Assembly (NCBI GenBank): GCA_016508695.1
Contig: VNKQ01000004.1
Coordinates: forward strand, 558,001-622,000
Length of the DNA: 64,000 nt
From: Hyphodiscus hymeniophilus
Lineage: Eukaryota > Ascomycota > Leotiomycetes > Helotiales > Hyphodiscaceae
Reading direction: 5' to 3'
In this document: positions 19,589 to 31,610 of the stretch, piece after piece
How the letters are laid out: the number at the start of each line of letters is the position of its first letter
How positions within the stretch are numbered: position 1 is the stretch's first letter
Program-made: the position numbers and the translations under genes
The notes under the pieces: generated by a model
What the model saw: the letters and a program-made list of their open reading frames with translations, nothing else
Told to the model about the DNA's origin: nothing
Database searches by the model: none

Positions 19589-21427
19589 CTACTTCGCCTT
19601 CTTTCGAGGAGACTCCCGCGTAGGTTCCTTCTCTCGCTCCCGCAGTCTCTTTGGAGAGATCTTTTTGTAAGGTTCTCCGCTGTTCTTGGCACCATCTGGA
19701 CTCGTCTGCGAACTCGAAGACGCAGAATTTTGAGCCTGTGCGTTACTACTTCCACTACTATCAACTTCGGCTTCTGGTGTGCTACCCGGAGAAGGACGTT
19801 TCTTCTCCAGCTTCGTAATATATTCCCATACCGTAATCCAACACTGAGCATTGACTCTAAGATCCTTATGCTTCACACGCAGATGATGTCTCATCTCCTT
19901 GACGTCCTCTAACAAATCCGCGTCAGACCTTGTATCCATATGGTATGACACCAGAATCGCAGTAGCAATCAATTCCAACGGCGAGAACGTACGAACGTGT
20001 TCTACATCCTCTCCTCGTAGGAAATCTGGCGCGGGATCGAACACGGAGTTGTGGTTGATCTTGTAGCGAGTGGTTGTGATTCGAGTGGAGGACATCTTAA
20101 CGAGGACTTCGAACTTGTCGAATATGGCCTTGAAGCGGAGTTTCAGCAGTGGGTTGATGGGTGATTTGTCTTCGAGGACACGGATCAGTGCTTGGGGACT
20201 TGCTTGGAGGGTTGGTGCTGCAGTTCGTTTTCGGCGGCCAGCGTTGACTTCTTGGATCATGGTAAAAATTGTCAGGATGAGTCGGAAGCCGGACGCGCGG
20301 TTCTGCTTCGATACTGGACTGTTGTAAGATGTGAAGCGTCATAGGGGGGATGTGCTTACAATTCACGATCATGGGGTAGTCGTCTTCGTATTGCTTTGTG
20401 AAAGCCGCCCATTCTGTGCTCATTGCTCGCATCTTCTCCGCGGGAGTAAGAGCTACTCCACGTTGTACGAGCTGGAACATTGTCTCTTCGGTCTCAACCG
20501 TAAGCTCATCATACTCGTAACAGCAAAAGGCTTTGCTCTTGAAGAACTCCTTCACAGGACTCGGTAAGATGTTATGGTTGCTGAAGGTTTCGACGCCGTT
20601 GACTTTCGGGTGGCAGAAAAACCTGGCAATACCGTCAGCTATCGGGACTGAGAGATAATCATGGGAACCTACCATTTCTTCGAAGGATGGTTGCAGTCAA
20701 AAAAGCCTATTTGGCCATTCATGAATTTCTGGAGTGAGGTCAATCGTTGCTTTCCGTCTACACAAATGCGTTTGTGCTCGATCACTTTCCGACCTCCAGA
20801 ATTTGAAGATTTTACTTTTACATTAAAAATGATCGGGGGGATGAAGTAGCCCACTGTAGCAGATTAGCAGCAGACTTTCCCATTTGCAGTCGGGTCGGCT
20901 TACTCAAAATCGAAGTAATTAAATTTGATGCTCGAGTTTCGTCCCAAACGACCTCTCTCTGGTAGTCCGGATTGAGCACGATATGTGTGCTTTCGATACA
21001 ATCTGGAAGTACCTTAGTTCACGTGAAATAGCAAGATACAGAAGACTTACCGTATAGGCTTGAAAGAGGCCGAATTATAACAACAGGCTGAGAAATCTGC
21101 CGTATTTTAAAATCTTTCCGTGTTAACCATGGCCTTGCATATGTCCGTTTTGGGGAGCGGACTTTCACAAACAAAATGTTCTACTCCATCGACTTCCGCC
21201 AAGCCTTCATAGGAAAGATCAACATATTCAGGACCATCAACTTCGTTGAAGATATCCTCATTTTCGGCTGGAAAGCTGATTTTGACATCTTCAGATTCCT
21301 CCTTCTTGATGTTTATGGGAACATCAGCCGGATCCCAGGATTGAAGTACAGGACTTGATAGTGTAGCAGATTCCATCTTAGGTCGAGGTGTCTCAATAAT
21401 TGTCTCGGTTCTAGAGCCGCTTGTCAT
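19589..21427 (-). CDS. DUF262-family protein (GmrS/ParB-like fold), fungal type
   Basis: Six exons on the minus strand give 522 residues: 21173-21427, 21051-21096, 20904-21002, 20673-20853, 20360-20622 and 19589-20313. All junctions keep the frame. The core holds the DUF262 hallmarks: VIIRPLSSL (about 91), NPDYQREVVW (about 111-120), YFIPPIIFNV (about 136-145) and the nucleotide-processing motif DGKQRLTSL (166-174). In bacteria this domain sits in GmrSD-type restriction and other defence enzymes; fungal homologues have no established role. Residues 1-80 are acidic and low complexity. The last 70 are Ser/Lys/Arg-rich (SPKRLREREKEP, PRKKAK) and look like a nuclear targeting tail. There is no HNH (DUF1524) domain. 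The exon 1 to 2 junction is the least certain, as it uses a GTTTGT donor. Confidence 0.85.
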
Positions 21428-24400
21428 ATTTGTGGTTGTCGAATACAAGCTTGACAAGGAGTATTATTCTGTGCATATTGTTAGTCAACTTAATATTCGG
21501 GTGTTAAGCAAGATTATGGAGAAGCAAATAGTGCCAATAATGCGCAAAATTACAGTAAGTCAAAATGGAAGAGGGCGTGAATCATACGAGGAAGGCTTGT
21601 ATGATGATTTGGAAGGCACGATTGACATCTCGTTACGTGTGCAAACCCGTATATTTTGGAACTCACCGAGCTTCTGTTCTACGGCACAGGCCAAGTCCTT
21701 GATCACAGACCACAGTATACCTTGAGCCAAGTTATTGGAGAAGACGCCAAATGATGCTCAGAACTGGGGCACATAACAGAATATCAAGACAACCCGAACT
21801 TATGGCAAGTATCTCAGAATGTGACAAAAGTGGGAGAAGGATCAAAGACAGTATCGAGAGGACAAAATTATATACCAGGGGTATTGATAAGAGGCCAAAA
21901 TATTCGACTACTGTATTGAAGCCCAAGATCCATCATTTGAAGAGGTGGCGGCCTGTCCTCTTGGACTACCTCTGACGACAGGATGCTACAAATGCCACAA
22001 ATAATGACCCCCGGTTCTTTCAGCAACGAATAGCATCATCTGGCAAAAGAACCGGTAGGTATAAGGCTTTTTCAGCTACGCCTACATCAGGAACTTCCCT
22101 TCTTGTGTCTTGATGCGGGAAACCGAGAAATAGGGGGGTAAAATATGCATAAATCGGGTACAAGTCAGACACTAGGCCAACCTGGAAACGCATTGAAACG
22201 AGCTCGAGAGAGACGAACCGCGAACAAGAAGAAAGAGGAAGAGGTCAGAACGTACTTTGAGTGGTTATTATTAGCCTTTCGCATGGAAATTCAACGTGAG
22301 GGAGACTGGAGAGTTTGGTGGGGTTGGCGGGGGCTGCATCGTCTTGGACACAGGTGGAGGTACACGTTATGAAAATTGTGCTCGCTTAAAAGGCCCTAGG
22401 AGGGGCATTTGGCGCTAGAAGCGGGGCATTTTGGAACGACAACAATGTATATCTAGTATTTCCATTTACTATCACAACTGATATGCGTAAAGTTTTTTAC
22501 ACACGAACAATTCATGATACAGCACACTCGTTACCTGCAGAACTTGACGTTGAGAGCGTGAACATCTTCAAAATCCGCCTTCAGCCAGCCGCCCTGGGAC
22601 GAGAATAAAGTCTAGGTCTAAGATTGAGAGCTAATAGTGAGTTACACCGAACATGGATTTCAAAGATCACATTTCCCGAGGAGCTTTCGACCAAGGGGAA
22701 CAAATTATTGCTATCATTATGGCTCGTAATAGGAACAGCACTCCGGAGCTCAAAGATATCATTCTCCTACTTGGTTAGCAAGAGGAGAGCTGTCGGAGAC
22801 CTGACTGTGTTCTTTCCACGCATCAATTGAGGATCGCTACTCCTAAGATACTCGTACTCTTACACATCTCCAGCCGGTTAATGCCCGTCGCCCTGTCAGT
22901 ATTGAAATAAACAATTCAGCCGCTCTCCTACCCAGGTATATGAGGACGACCCTGGAGCCTCAGGAACGTCGAAAGAGAGGATCGTCCCGCTTTGCCCATT
23001 TGGTCCTTCCACTTGGTTCGGCGAATATTTGGAGAGTAAAAGCTCAAGGGCGAAAGAAAACGAATTCTTTGACGACCAGCGTTTCGGTATCACGAGAAGT
23101 CCATCCTACCTGTCGCATCCCATTGTCATGGGAGCTGGGAGAACCTGGTAAATAGAGAGCCGTGTTTGCAATGGCAAGACGAAGCTTTAAAGTAGGCCCC
23201 ATTGATTCTAGTTTCAGTGTTAGAGTACCGTAGTTCTCGATCTGGTTGACATAATGCGACATTCATCGTATTTAATTTGTTGGCGTCCCATATCTCCCAG
23301 CGCTGCTATCATGCATGACTTCTGGTCAATATAACCTTCATTCCCGATTCAAATCAGCGATGATTTTGAATCTTGCTTATCTAGTTGTAAGAAATTTAAA
23401 CCATTTTTAAGCTAAATGATGTCTGGTGGCACATCTGGTAGCAAATAGCTCACTAGAGCACTCGGTTTGGGAACAGTTACGGACTCTCTGGCAAGCTAGG
23501 GATATTATATAGCTTTGGCGATCAGACCGCAAGCTTGCGCAGACAGAATGCAACGAAACCAAACATCTTTAGTGTCAATTCCTTGGTGCTCTCAATGGAG
23601 CAGCTGAGAAAGATGATGTTGCTCCTTCTGGAGGACTAGAACAGAATGTTAATCGATATGTAAGAGGGATTCACCGAGTCCATGGCGCTTATTTCGACGA
23701 TAATATATCAAACATTTCCTTGCTTCATGAGACTCATGCACAAGTAATAATGCATTCGTCATCGTGCGTGCGAGACTGAGCCGAAAAGAACCAGACGATG
23801 TCTGCCTTTGGAAAGCCAGCCATCGAGGCAAGAATTCAATCGTATGGCACTTTTCAGGAAAGAAATGACCTCCCTTGATGATCTCAAAGGTTGAGAAGTG
23901 AACAGCCCGGAGCCTACGATTTTCGGCAACGAGAAATGATTTGCCAATGAGAGAACTACAACCTGAATGGCGTTCTGGGTATCTAGTCGTCGACGAAGCT
24001 ATGTGCTTGAATCTCGAGCGACACGGATTTGTGAGATGCACGAGGTCTGTGCATGTGTTTCAGCGAGTTTCCAAGCTGCTCAAGATCGCATTTCTCTGCA
24101 GCCTGTGAGGCTGTGACTTCTTCTGCGAGACTATGGCCTCTTGATGATCCATCAATCCAAACATTGTGTAAACGGGTATGACAGAGAACCACTGCTTCTT
24201 TGATGCGGGTGGGTGGACTGAGTGTCTGCAAACACATTTTGGTATGGGCTGATATCTATTTCGATTTTTCGGATCAAACAGGATACAGGAGGCTTTCGCA
24301 GCCCGTCCGCTGTAATGAATATGAAGCTCCTACGTATTCGAATTCGGTGACGGTAATATTGAAAGGCTGGCTCGATCCTGGCGCTCCCAATTCCATACGT

Positions 24401-24886
24401 CCCAGAGCTAGAGATTCCTGCACCTTGCGACTCACCACAGCTCATTGAAGCACCCTTCTCCTCACGGATTCCCTTTTAAAATCGAAAGCTCTATAAAAAG
24501 CCTACCTATAATTCATGCGCAGTATGGAAACATAGAATGTACAACACCAATCGAATGATTCGAGTACACTCTCTTTGGTTTTGTGCACGACAGGTATTGT
24601 GGAAAGAGTGTAAGAACCTTCGAAAAGCAGTGCGAAAAGGAAAAACAATTAGACTTGCGCATGGACCTGCAATAATTTAAAGTTTTGGCTTTATCTGAAA
24701 CAAGTTGGATTGTGCGAACTCGAAATTGCCCGTTACACGTTCTGTGTTGGATTCCTGTGGTTTGTTGGTACTGAGGTAGCATCACGCGGCAACTTCTAGA
24801 ACTTTTTGATGACGAGCCTCAGGGAAATCAGGTCAAGAGAGTGTGATTAGTATCGAGGGAAGGGGATGGGGAAGTGGAAAAGAAGT
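21428..24886. other. Gene-poor stretch, no supported gene
   Basis: About 3.5 kb with only short frames (for example 22145-22372 +, 23649-24041 -) and no family motifs. The sequence is of ordinary complexity. A few places look vaguely like the downstream motif (about 24030 +, 23550 -), but they are too weak to count. Confidence 0.45.
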
Positions 24887-27800
24887 TTTGTCGCACGTCG
24901 TATAGATTCTAGAGCGTGTTCTATGAATGATTTGCAGTAAGGATTGGGTTCTAGACTGGAGGGGTTCAAATGAGGCGAGACTCGTTAAGTCTGGATCACT
25001 AAAGGATTCTCATGAATAGCGAACAAAGAGGTTCGAAAGAGCCTCATAGATGGCACTGCCGCGCGTAATCAGGCGATAGCAGGTGACATGAGTGGAGGAG
25101 GAGGGAAGGCCAAGATGGAGGCCCAGGCTTTCCGGAAATGGAATCCGACACGTGACCGTACATCTCACTCTGAAAGACTACATTACGAAGTAAGCAACGG
25201 ACGACTGCGGGGATGAAGGAATCTTCGAGGGTATGAGAAGAGCCCATTGGAAGTCACAGACGTGAATGAAACAACAGAAAGCGTTTGTTGCACGTCGAGA
25301 AATGGCGCAGATCCTCTCGTGAGACGGGACCAAGAAGGTCCAGAGGGGCCTAAAATCTGCCAAAGGCGGGAGGCTTGATGATACCTGCAGCATCTCTCGT
25401 CCATAGCATGCGGCGAGGTACATGATTTGAACCAATATGAGAGACCGAGACCTTCTGTTCTAATTGAAAGTTTTGTTGCACGTCTGAATCTGTGGCGATC
25501 GCTCTTGACTTGGGAGGTTGTAGGTCTGGATGAATCGGACCGGGATATTGCAGCATTGCATTTGCAAGTTAACCCGAACTCCGCTGATAGAAATAAAAAC
25601 ATATATATCTACAAAGACTCAAAAGGAGCTTGGAACTAAGGAAGAAGAACTAAGACAACTTTTGATTGGGTTGTTGCGTATCTGATGTCGCGCCGAGATC
25701 TCTTGTTCTTTCGGTGCGATGTAATCCAAAAGTGTTCACGGCTGACCTGAGACTAGGAAATTTTGGTCAACGGCACAGTAGATTGTGAGGTGAGATGCAA
25801 TTTCATTGCTGCAGAACAAACCAGCTGGATTCAATTGACCTTTGTTGCACGTCTTAACCCACGGTCCGAATGTGCGGTGGTACTCATTCGGACCGTAGAT
25901 AGTTGGTTGTCCAGCGATTAGTAGCTAGGAATTATGCACGAGACTTTGTGCAAGAGGCTTGAGAGCAAGATCGGATAAAGTAACAGCATGAAAGGCACCA
26001 CCATGTCGAGGCCATCCCTGTGTTTGTTGCACGCCTGAGTTCGCAGATCTTCTTCGACGTCGGATATTAAGGCCTGTACGAAGGTACTTCGTAAGGGATT
26101 CATTACCTCCAATCTAGAATCTGCAAGGCGCAATTGTACCGAGATCCCCGGGTTGAAATCCCTCTCGAGTTTCAAGTTTTGAATACCGCGAATTGGAGGG
26201 ACATCAAGGAAGGAACAAAGGTATTTCGCTTTTGTTGCACATCGGACTTTCGTGAATATCTCGTTGAATATTAAAGGTGGCGGAACTAAAGAGGATCAGA
26301 GAGAGAGAGCTTCAAAGGGAGCTCCTTGCAAGGGTAGGTAAATGTTAGCTGGAAGCACCGAAAGCGGATTGAGATGCATCTAAGTGGTTCCCCACATCGA
26401 TGTACCTGTCTTATAATTGAATAAGAGACTATTGGAGAGAGATGAAGTTGAATCTGGCGTGTTCCTCTTCTTCTCTTCTCTGTTGCACATCTCATGGCGA
26501 TCACCGCCCAAAGAGGAGCGATTGAGGGCATCTGGGTGCTTCTGAAGAACGCCCTCGCTTCCTGGCACGCTTGGACTCGGGAGGTGCTCAGGCAGATTGA
26601 AGGGCTGCTTGTCTTGGAGCCAATCTCTGCAACAGAGAAGACATGATTGGTAACTTTGTTGCATATCGCAATCTGTGAAGATCTTTTCCGACATCATTCG
26701 AAATTCCGGGGGAAAGGAGCCCAGGTGAATCTAGACTCTAGAGAGCGCCATTTGAGGCTGGTCTCCAGCTCTATGTTTGGCCGGGCAACTCTGACTTTAG
26801 GACATCGGATTAGGAACACTTGTAGCTTTGTTGCAGCTGCAGTCTGTCTTTACGACGATCCCTTGTGCGTTGCTGTTTGTACAAGTCGACGAAATCTCTA
26901 GTCAAAGATTTGGGCAGATTCGAGAAGCAGACGTTTCCGTAATAACGAGCAGACATACCGTAGAGAGCAGGAACAGCACGTGACCCTACCTCACTCTGCT
27001 CTACAATAGTGATTTTCTTGGAACTGCTCTGAAGACTCTGGTGTTCCTCAAATTACGAATACATAATGCTGCGAAACGGCTCTCTCCCAGATCCGATCAT
27101 CCTCAAGGTCAAAGGTTTTGTTGCTCGTCGCAAAAAGTGCGATCGCCAGTCCACGCTCTCAAAACGTGGAATGAGCGTGGTCTGGATGCCAATAGCCAAG
27201 CCACCACCTGCCGCCACGCTTGTGAAGGGTTTCACAACGCCAATTCGACGCGGGTAACATGTCTTGGAAGTTGGAAGTTGGAAGTTGGAACTCGTAGGAA
27301 TTACACAAGAGAGCCCTTTTTTGTTGCACGTCGTAACTGATGCAGATCTTGTCTTCTAATGGGATTTGTGAGAGGGCCATGTGAGAATTGGAGGGAGCAA
27401 AGGCAAAAGTGAACCAAACAAAATAGGATCTGAGTTTTGGTTTGCTGTGCTACCTAGCTCCTGGATCAAAGGATCTTTGGGCTTAACATGCTTTTCTTTC
27501 TTGTTCCGAAGAAGGAACTCGAATTCTAGCTGAAATCCCATCACGACTAGACGGTGGTGTTGGTATTCCGAAAACGGGTGGATGATTAGGCTCTAACCAC
27601 CCAGACACCACTGCTACAGAAATTACTCAATTAAAATGAGAGCGTCCCGAAGTTCCCGAGTCTCCAATAACACCTCCGACAACTTTCCGTCCCTTCTTCC
27701 AAAGGACAGAACAGAAATCTTTGTTGCACATCGTGAAAAATGCCGGTCCCGATTATCCAGATTCACAGAGGCATAAGGAAGGTCTAGAGCCACACTTTCG

Positions 27801-29050
27801 GTCGAAGATGATCCCCAGCTAGCAAATGCTTCGGGATGCGGCATGCTCAGTTTCATGTCCGCGTAGCATCCATACCTGGCCCTTGTGACTTGTGACCTCG
27901 ATCATCGCATTTGGGCCAAAGAAAGGAGAAGATCGAGGCGCAGAGCATTGCTGTTGCACATCGTATGATGAGGCCAGACTTTCTCCGGGTATTGCTTCTC
28001 AGCCCGGATTGGATGGTATTATGGTAAGGATAGACGAAGCGGTCCAGGCGCGGGCGCAGGGCCTTTGACGGTTGTTCCGGCTCCCGAGAGACAAGAGAAA
28101 GAAACAGGCTATTGTTTTGGTAGATTCGGAAGGCTTTGTCGAGGTGGGAAATGAGGTGGAAGAAAGGAATGACTTTGTTGCAAGTCGCAACTCTGGACGA
28201 TCTCTCGAGGTTTGAGTGCCCGATAGAAGCCCAAGAGTCTGGCACTAGAGTCTAGGACTTGGAACTTCACGTGTGAAGGTTTCCAAGCTCGGGCTGTCGG
28301 TTATGATGTGATAATATGAAAGTATTTGCAGACTCCAGAGACCAAACACTGCAAAGTACTGTAGACCTATCTCAACTAACGTGTGCTGGAACCCCCCCCC
28401 CATGGCTGTCGGGAAGCACCGTTGTTGGCTCTCCCAGTCGGCACGTGATACTGGGAGTTGCGCGCACCCCTTCCGAATATCCAGCATCCCGAGATCCCAA
28501 CGTCCCGTAAGCGTTCCGCACGTCGTTGCACAAGCGCGCAAGCCTGCAAGCCTATGAGCTTCAAGAAATCTTCAGAGAACCGTAACTCCAAGCGTTTTGT
28601 TGCTCGTCTGAAAAATGCCGATCTCCCAGGCGGTGGAAGTGACAAATGGTCTGGAGCGGGCCATGCGGCGTGAGCCGTAGATTTCCTCAAGGATATGCAG
28701 GAGATGTGAAATGGAGGAACGGAGCATCACGATATCGACCCATTTGACATCTGAAGCCTCAAACCCGTTGGATCGAGCCTCACGGCCTTCACATACTGTA
28801 GAATTGAAGCATTTGTGCGGCATGAAAAAGACGTGATGACATTGGATTGCCCGATATCCCCCCGTTCGCACCGGCTACCGAAGGATCTTTGGACGCAGTC
28901 GTAAGTCGTCTTGATTTGGGGATTCCAAGTCAACAACAACAATCTCTCCAGCTTTTTGGCAAATAAATAAGACCTCCAATCAAAATCTCTCCCAAAAAGA
29001 ACGCTGAGAAGCAATTCAAGTTTGTTGCACGTCGTAGAGGCGATCAAGTT
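24887..29050 (+). repeat. Array of 17 imperfect copies of a short motif, core TTTGTTGCACRTCG
   Basis: Copies begin at 24887, 25284, 25472, 25670, 25841, 26023, 26231, 26479, 26655, 26827, 27117, 27320, 27720, 27950, 28174, 28596 and 29021, all on the plus strand. The conserved part is about 30 bases: the core TTTGTTGCACRTCG, then a loose A-rich stretch, then GGCGATC or TGCGATC near positions 22-30. Best copies are 25472, 27117, 28596 and 29021; the weakest are 25670 and 26827. Most changes are transitions, such as GCACG to GCACA. The DNA between copies is not visibly similar. Most steps are 171-248 bases, and four are near 400-425, as if one copy were lost. No gene with recognisable features overlaps the array. 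Confidence 0.85.
27264..27290 (+). repeat. 7-base tandem repeat inside the array
   Basis: TTGGAAG occurs three times in a row plus a partial fourth copy, between the array copies at 27117 and 27320. It is a local slippage repeat. Confidence 0.85.
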
Positions 29051-29590
29051 CCCAATTGAGAATGGTAATTATCGTAAGTCTTGGGAAGGATGCTGTGGAG
29101 GTCAATCGACCAGTCCAGGCCTTTCAGAGTCGCTTGCACGTGATTTGCGCTGGGAGATGTCGCTTTCACTTGAGACGGTATTATTAAAGGGATGACTTTT
29201 CAGTCAAGATAGAGCATCAGATTACTTTCCAGACGAACAATAATATATACGTCGAATTGCAATATCCTTTCATGCGGTTTGTGTTTGAGTTGATCTTGAC
29301 GAGCCGGTGCCTTGGCGAGCCGTGTCTCGCTTCGAGTCTCCTGGAAACGTCCCTTGATCTATCTCTTGATCTCATCTACATCAACACAGGCAGGCTTCAA
29401 GAGAATGCCAGCCATGTGATCCCCTGCGATCCTACAGTTAGGAACAACTTCATCTATATTCTTCACTTGTGTTCCTTTGACCATGCCTTGATGGCTTTTG
29501 TTCAACGTAGTGCGTGATTCGTTTTCATCTGAATGTTCGACGGTTGGTACTTGATCTTCCTCCAACTCCACAGTCGTACGCACCTCCGTA
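29051..29590. other. Intergenic, promoter of the RecA-like gene
   Basis: Sequence between the last array copy and the next start codon. The 29257-29517 (+) frame has no recognisable domain. A CACGTGAT octamer lies at 29137. Confidence 0.4.
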
Positions 29591-31177
29591 ATGATTGAAA
29601 TCGATCATACCGCAGTCCCTCTACCTGAGCCGGCCACACCTGTCCTCGCTTCCTACCTCCTAAACATTGAAGAGAAACAGAGGACCCGGTTTTCAGCCAG
29701 AGGCGACAAAATTAGGTCTGGGTGCAATGAGATTGATGATCATATGTTGGGAGGAGGCTTTGAGAGGGGCATACTTGTTGGAATCAGTGCTGAAGCAGGA
29801 GAAGGTCGATTGGTGAGTTATTTTCACCTCTCATTTCGGTTGCCACGAGCTTTTCCTCTTGTCAAGTATACAACAAACGCGGCCATCTTGCAAATGTGTC
29901 GCTTTTCTTATATTTATGGATGGCTTATAGGCCGAACTCGTCATTTCATTTCTCGATGGCTCTTTTGGTCTTGAGTGCAGCAAGAATTGTGGTCAATTTG
30001 TGCCGCACATGCTCTCTACTTGTGTCCAAATCGTTTTACTCACAATACCCAAAGATATCACTCCACCTTTTGAGCTTCATCCTCATATCACACCTATCAT
30101 TTTCATTAGCTGAATCCTCTCAACCACCAAAGACGAGAGCGACCATCATCGACACAACAGGTTCTTTCCCCATCACACTCCTGGCTAAAATTCTCAAAGC
30201 TCAAATCCTGGACACCAAGACCAAGACTGCACGTCAATCAATAGATGATGGAAACTATGCTGTTTTCAATAATACTGTGAATGAGAAGGAGGCGGATGAC
30301 CAGGTACGCAGATGTTTGGAAATGGTCGCCATCAGCAGAGTATTTGACATTGAGGGACTGTGGGAGGTTTTGGGTGAGGTTGGAAAAAGTTCCGATAGTG
30401 GTGCCGCGGACGATGAAAGCATGAGCGATGAAGACGGTGTGGAAATTGTCATTATTGATAACATGACACATCTCATCAACGAGCTCTTCGCACGGAAAGA
30501 GAGGAGCGAGGGTCTGTCTCCAAATAGAAACCTCCTCTGTTAGTTACTTACACTTAGTAGCTCACACCCTTCTGACAACTCTCTCCCGCGCCTTGCACAC
30601 TTTGACACACACTCGCAACATCCTTACCGTTCTCCACAACAAGACCGTATCCAGCATTAGCAAGACCTACGAGACAGACCCCTCGATCGAAGAGCGCTAT
30701 CCACAACGACGTAATAAGCCGAACCAAAATCCTCAATCAACTTCCGTGTTCCCCTCCAACCAGCTCAAACCAGCGCTTGGACAGATATTTTCTCAATTAC
30801 CAGATCTCCACCTCCTCGTGAGCGCCCTCCCAAAGACGAGGGGAGATGCTCAACAACACTATGGGCAGGAGGACGACGCGGATTTTCGCACTGGTTCTGG
30901 GATTAAGGAAGTGCAATTCTGCAACGTGATCGAAGTACTGAAAGACGAGACGCCAAACCTCGGCTCGCAAACCGAGGAAGAGAGATATCAGAGGAAGTTT
31001 GGAGGGAGGGAACAGAGATGGGCTGCCGTCGAGGTGAGTGCCGATGGATTGGCACTGGTCGATACATTCATGGCGAAGGGTAATATGCGAGGCTTAGGGC
31101 TTGAGAGGGAGAAAGGTAGGACGGGGGACGTTGGGAGCGTGGCTAAGCTATATGGCTTTGGCGGACGAAGGGTCTGA
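29591..31177 (+). CDS. RecA/Rad51-like family protein with degenerate Walker A
   Basis: Three exons: 29591-29812, 30055-30511 and 30561-31177, giving 431 residues. The N-terminal part reads like a Rad51 paralogue: ARGDKIRSGCNEIDDHMLGGGFERGILVGI (residues 37-66) is the usual lead-in to the ATP loop. The loop itself is GISAEAGEGRL, with no GK[ST], so nucleotide binding may be lost or weak. A hydrophobic Walker B-like strand follows (VEIVIIDNMTHLI, about 270). Members of this superfamily act in recombinational DNA repair; the fungal group with this sequence is poorly characterised. The C-terminal third includes a long basic and Gln-rich segment. Intron 1 (242 bases, AAG acceptor) and intron 2 (49 bases, unusual GTCTGT donor) are inferred from frame continuity and are the weak points. 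Confidence 0.7.
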
Positions 31178-31610
31178 ATCAAGAAGGGCACAAGAAAGGC
31201 ACTTTCCACATCATTATGATATCAATACGTTGGTGGGATAAAAGAGGCCCGTTACATCGGGGGATGCGCAACCTTGCCAAAATCACAGCAAGGAGAAAAC
31301 GGACGTATATCGAATCTATTCGTGATGCATTGTTTATTCGTATTCGTTGTGTCTTCGTTCTTCGTCACGATTGAAAACCAGACGTATTGGTATCCATTCA
31401 TCTCCAATCCATGCTTTCTCATCATCACTGCCACGAAAGAAACCCCTCTACTCATCATCAACCTCACCGAAACCTCATTCCGGTAATTCTTGACCACTCC
31501 ATTCCACAGAAGGAAATTCCAAGGATGATTCATTAAATTCGGGATCCAGCCCGAAAGATATACCGCGCAACTGGCTTGCCGCCCTATTTTCGCCTCTCAA
31601 CCAGAAGAAT
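31178..31610. other. Intergenic between convergent genes, nothing seen
   Basis: These 433 bases separate the stops of the RecA-like gene and pbs2. Two short opposed frames (31252-31533 -, 31274-31486 +) are mutual shadows without family features. Confidence 0.5.

Noticed and set aside
28388..28401. Run of about ten C bases
   Set aside because: A plain homopolymer run with no context to suggest a function.
24887..29050. CRISPR array
   Set aside because: Spacing is long and irregular (171-425 bases), copies are imperfect, and the host is eukaryotic. It does not fit a CRISPR.
24887..29050. One long repeat-containing protein gene over the motif array
   Set aside because: The motif sits in one frame per copy, but stops follow closely in many copies, flanks do not align, and copies fall in different frames relative to each other. 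No splice pattern links them.
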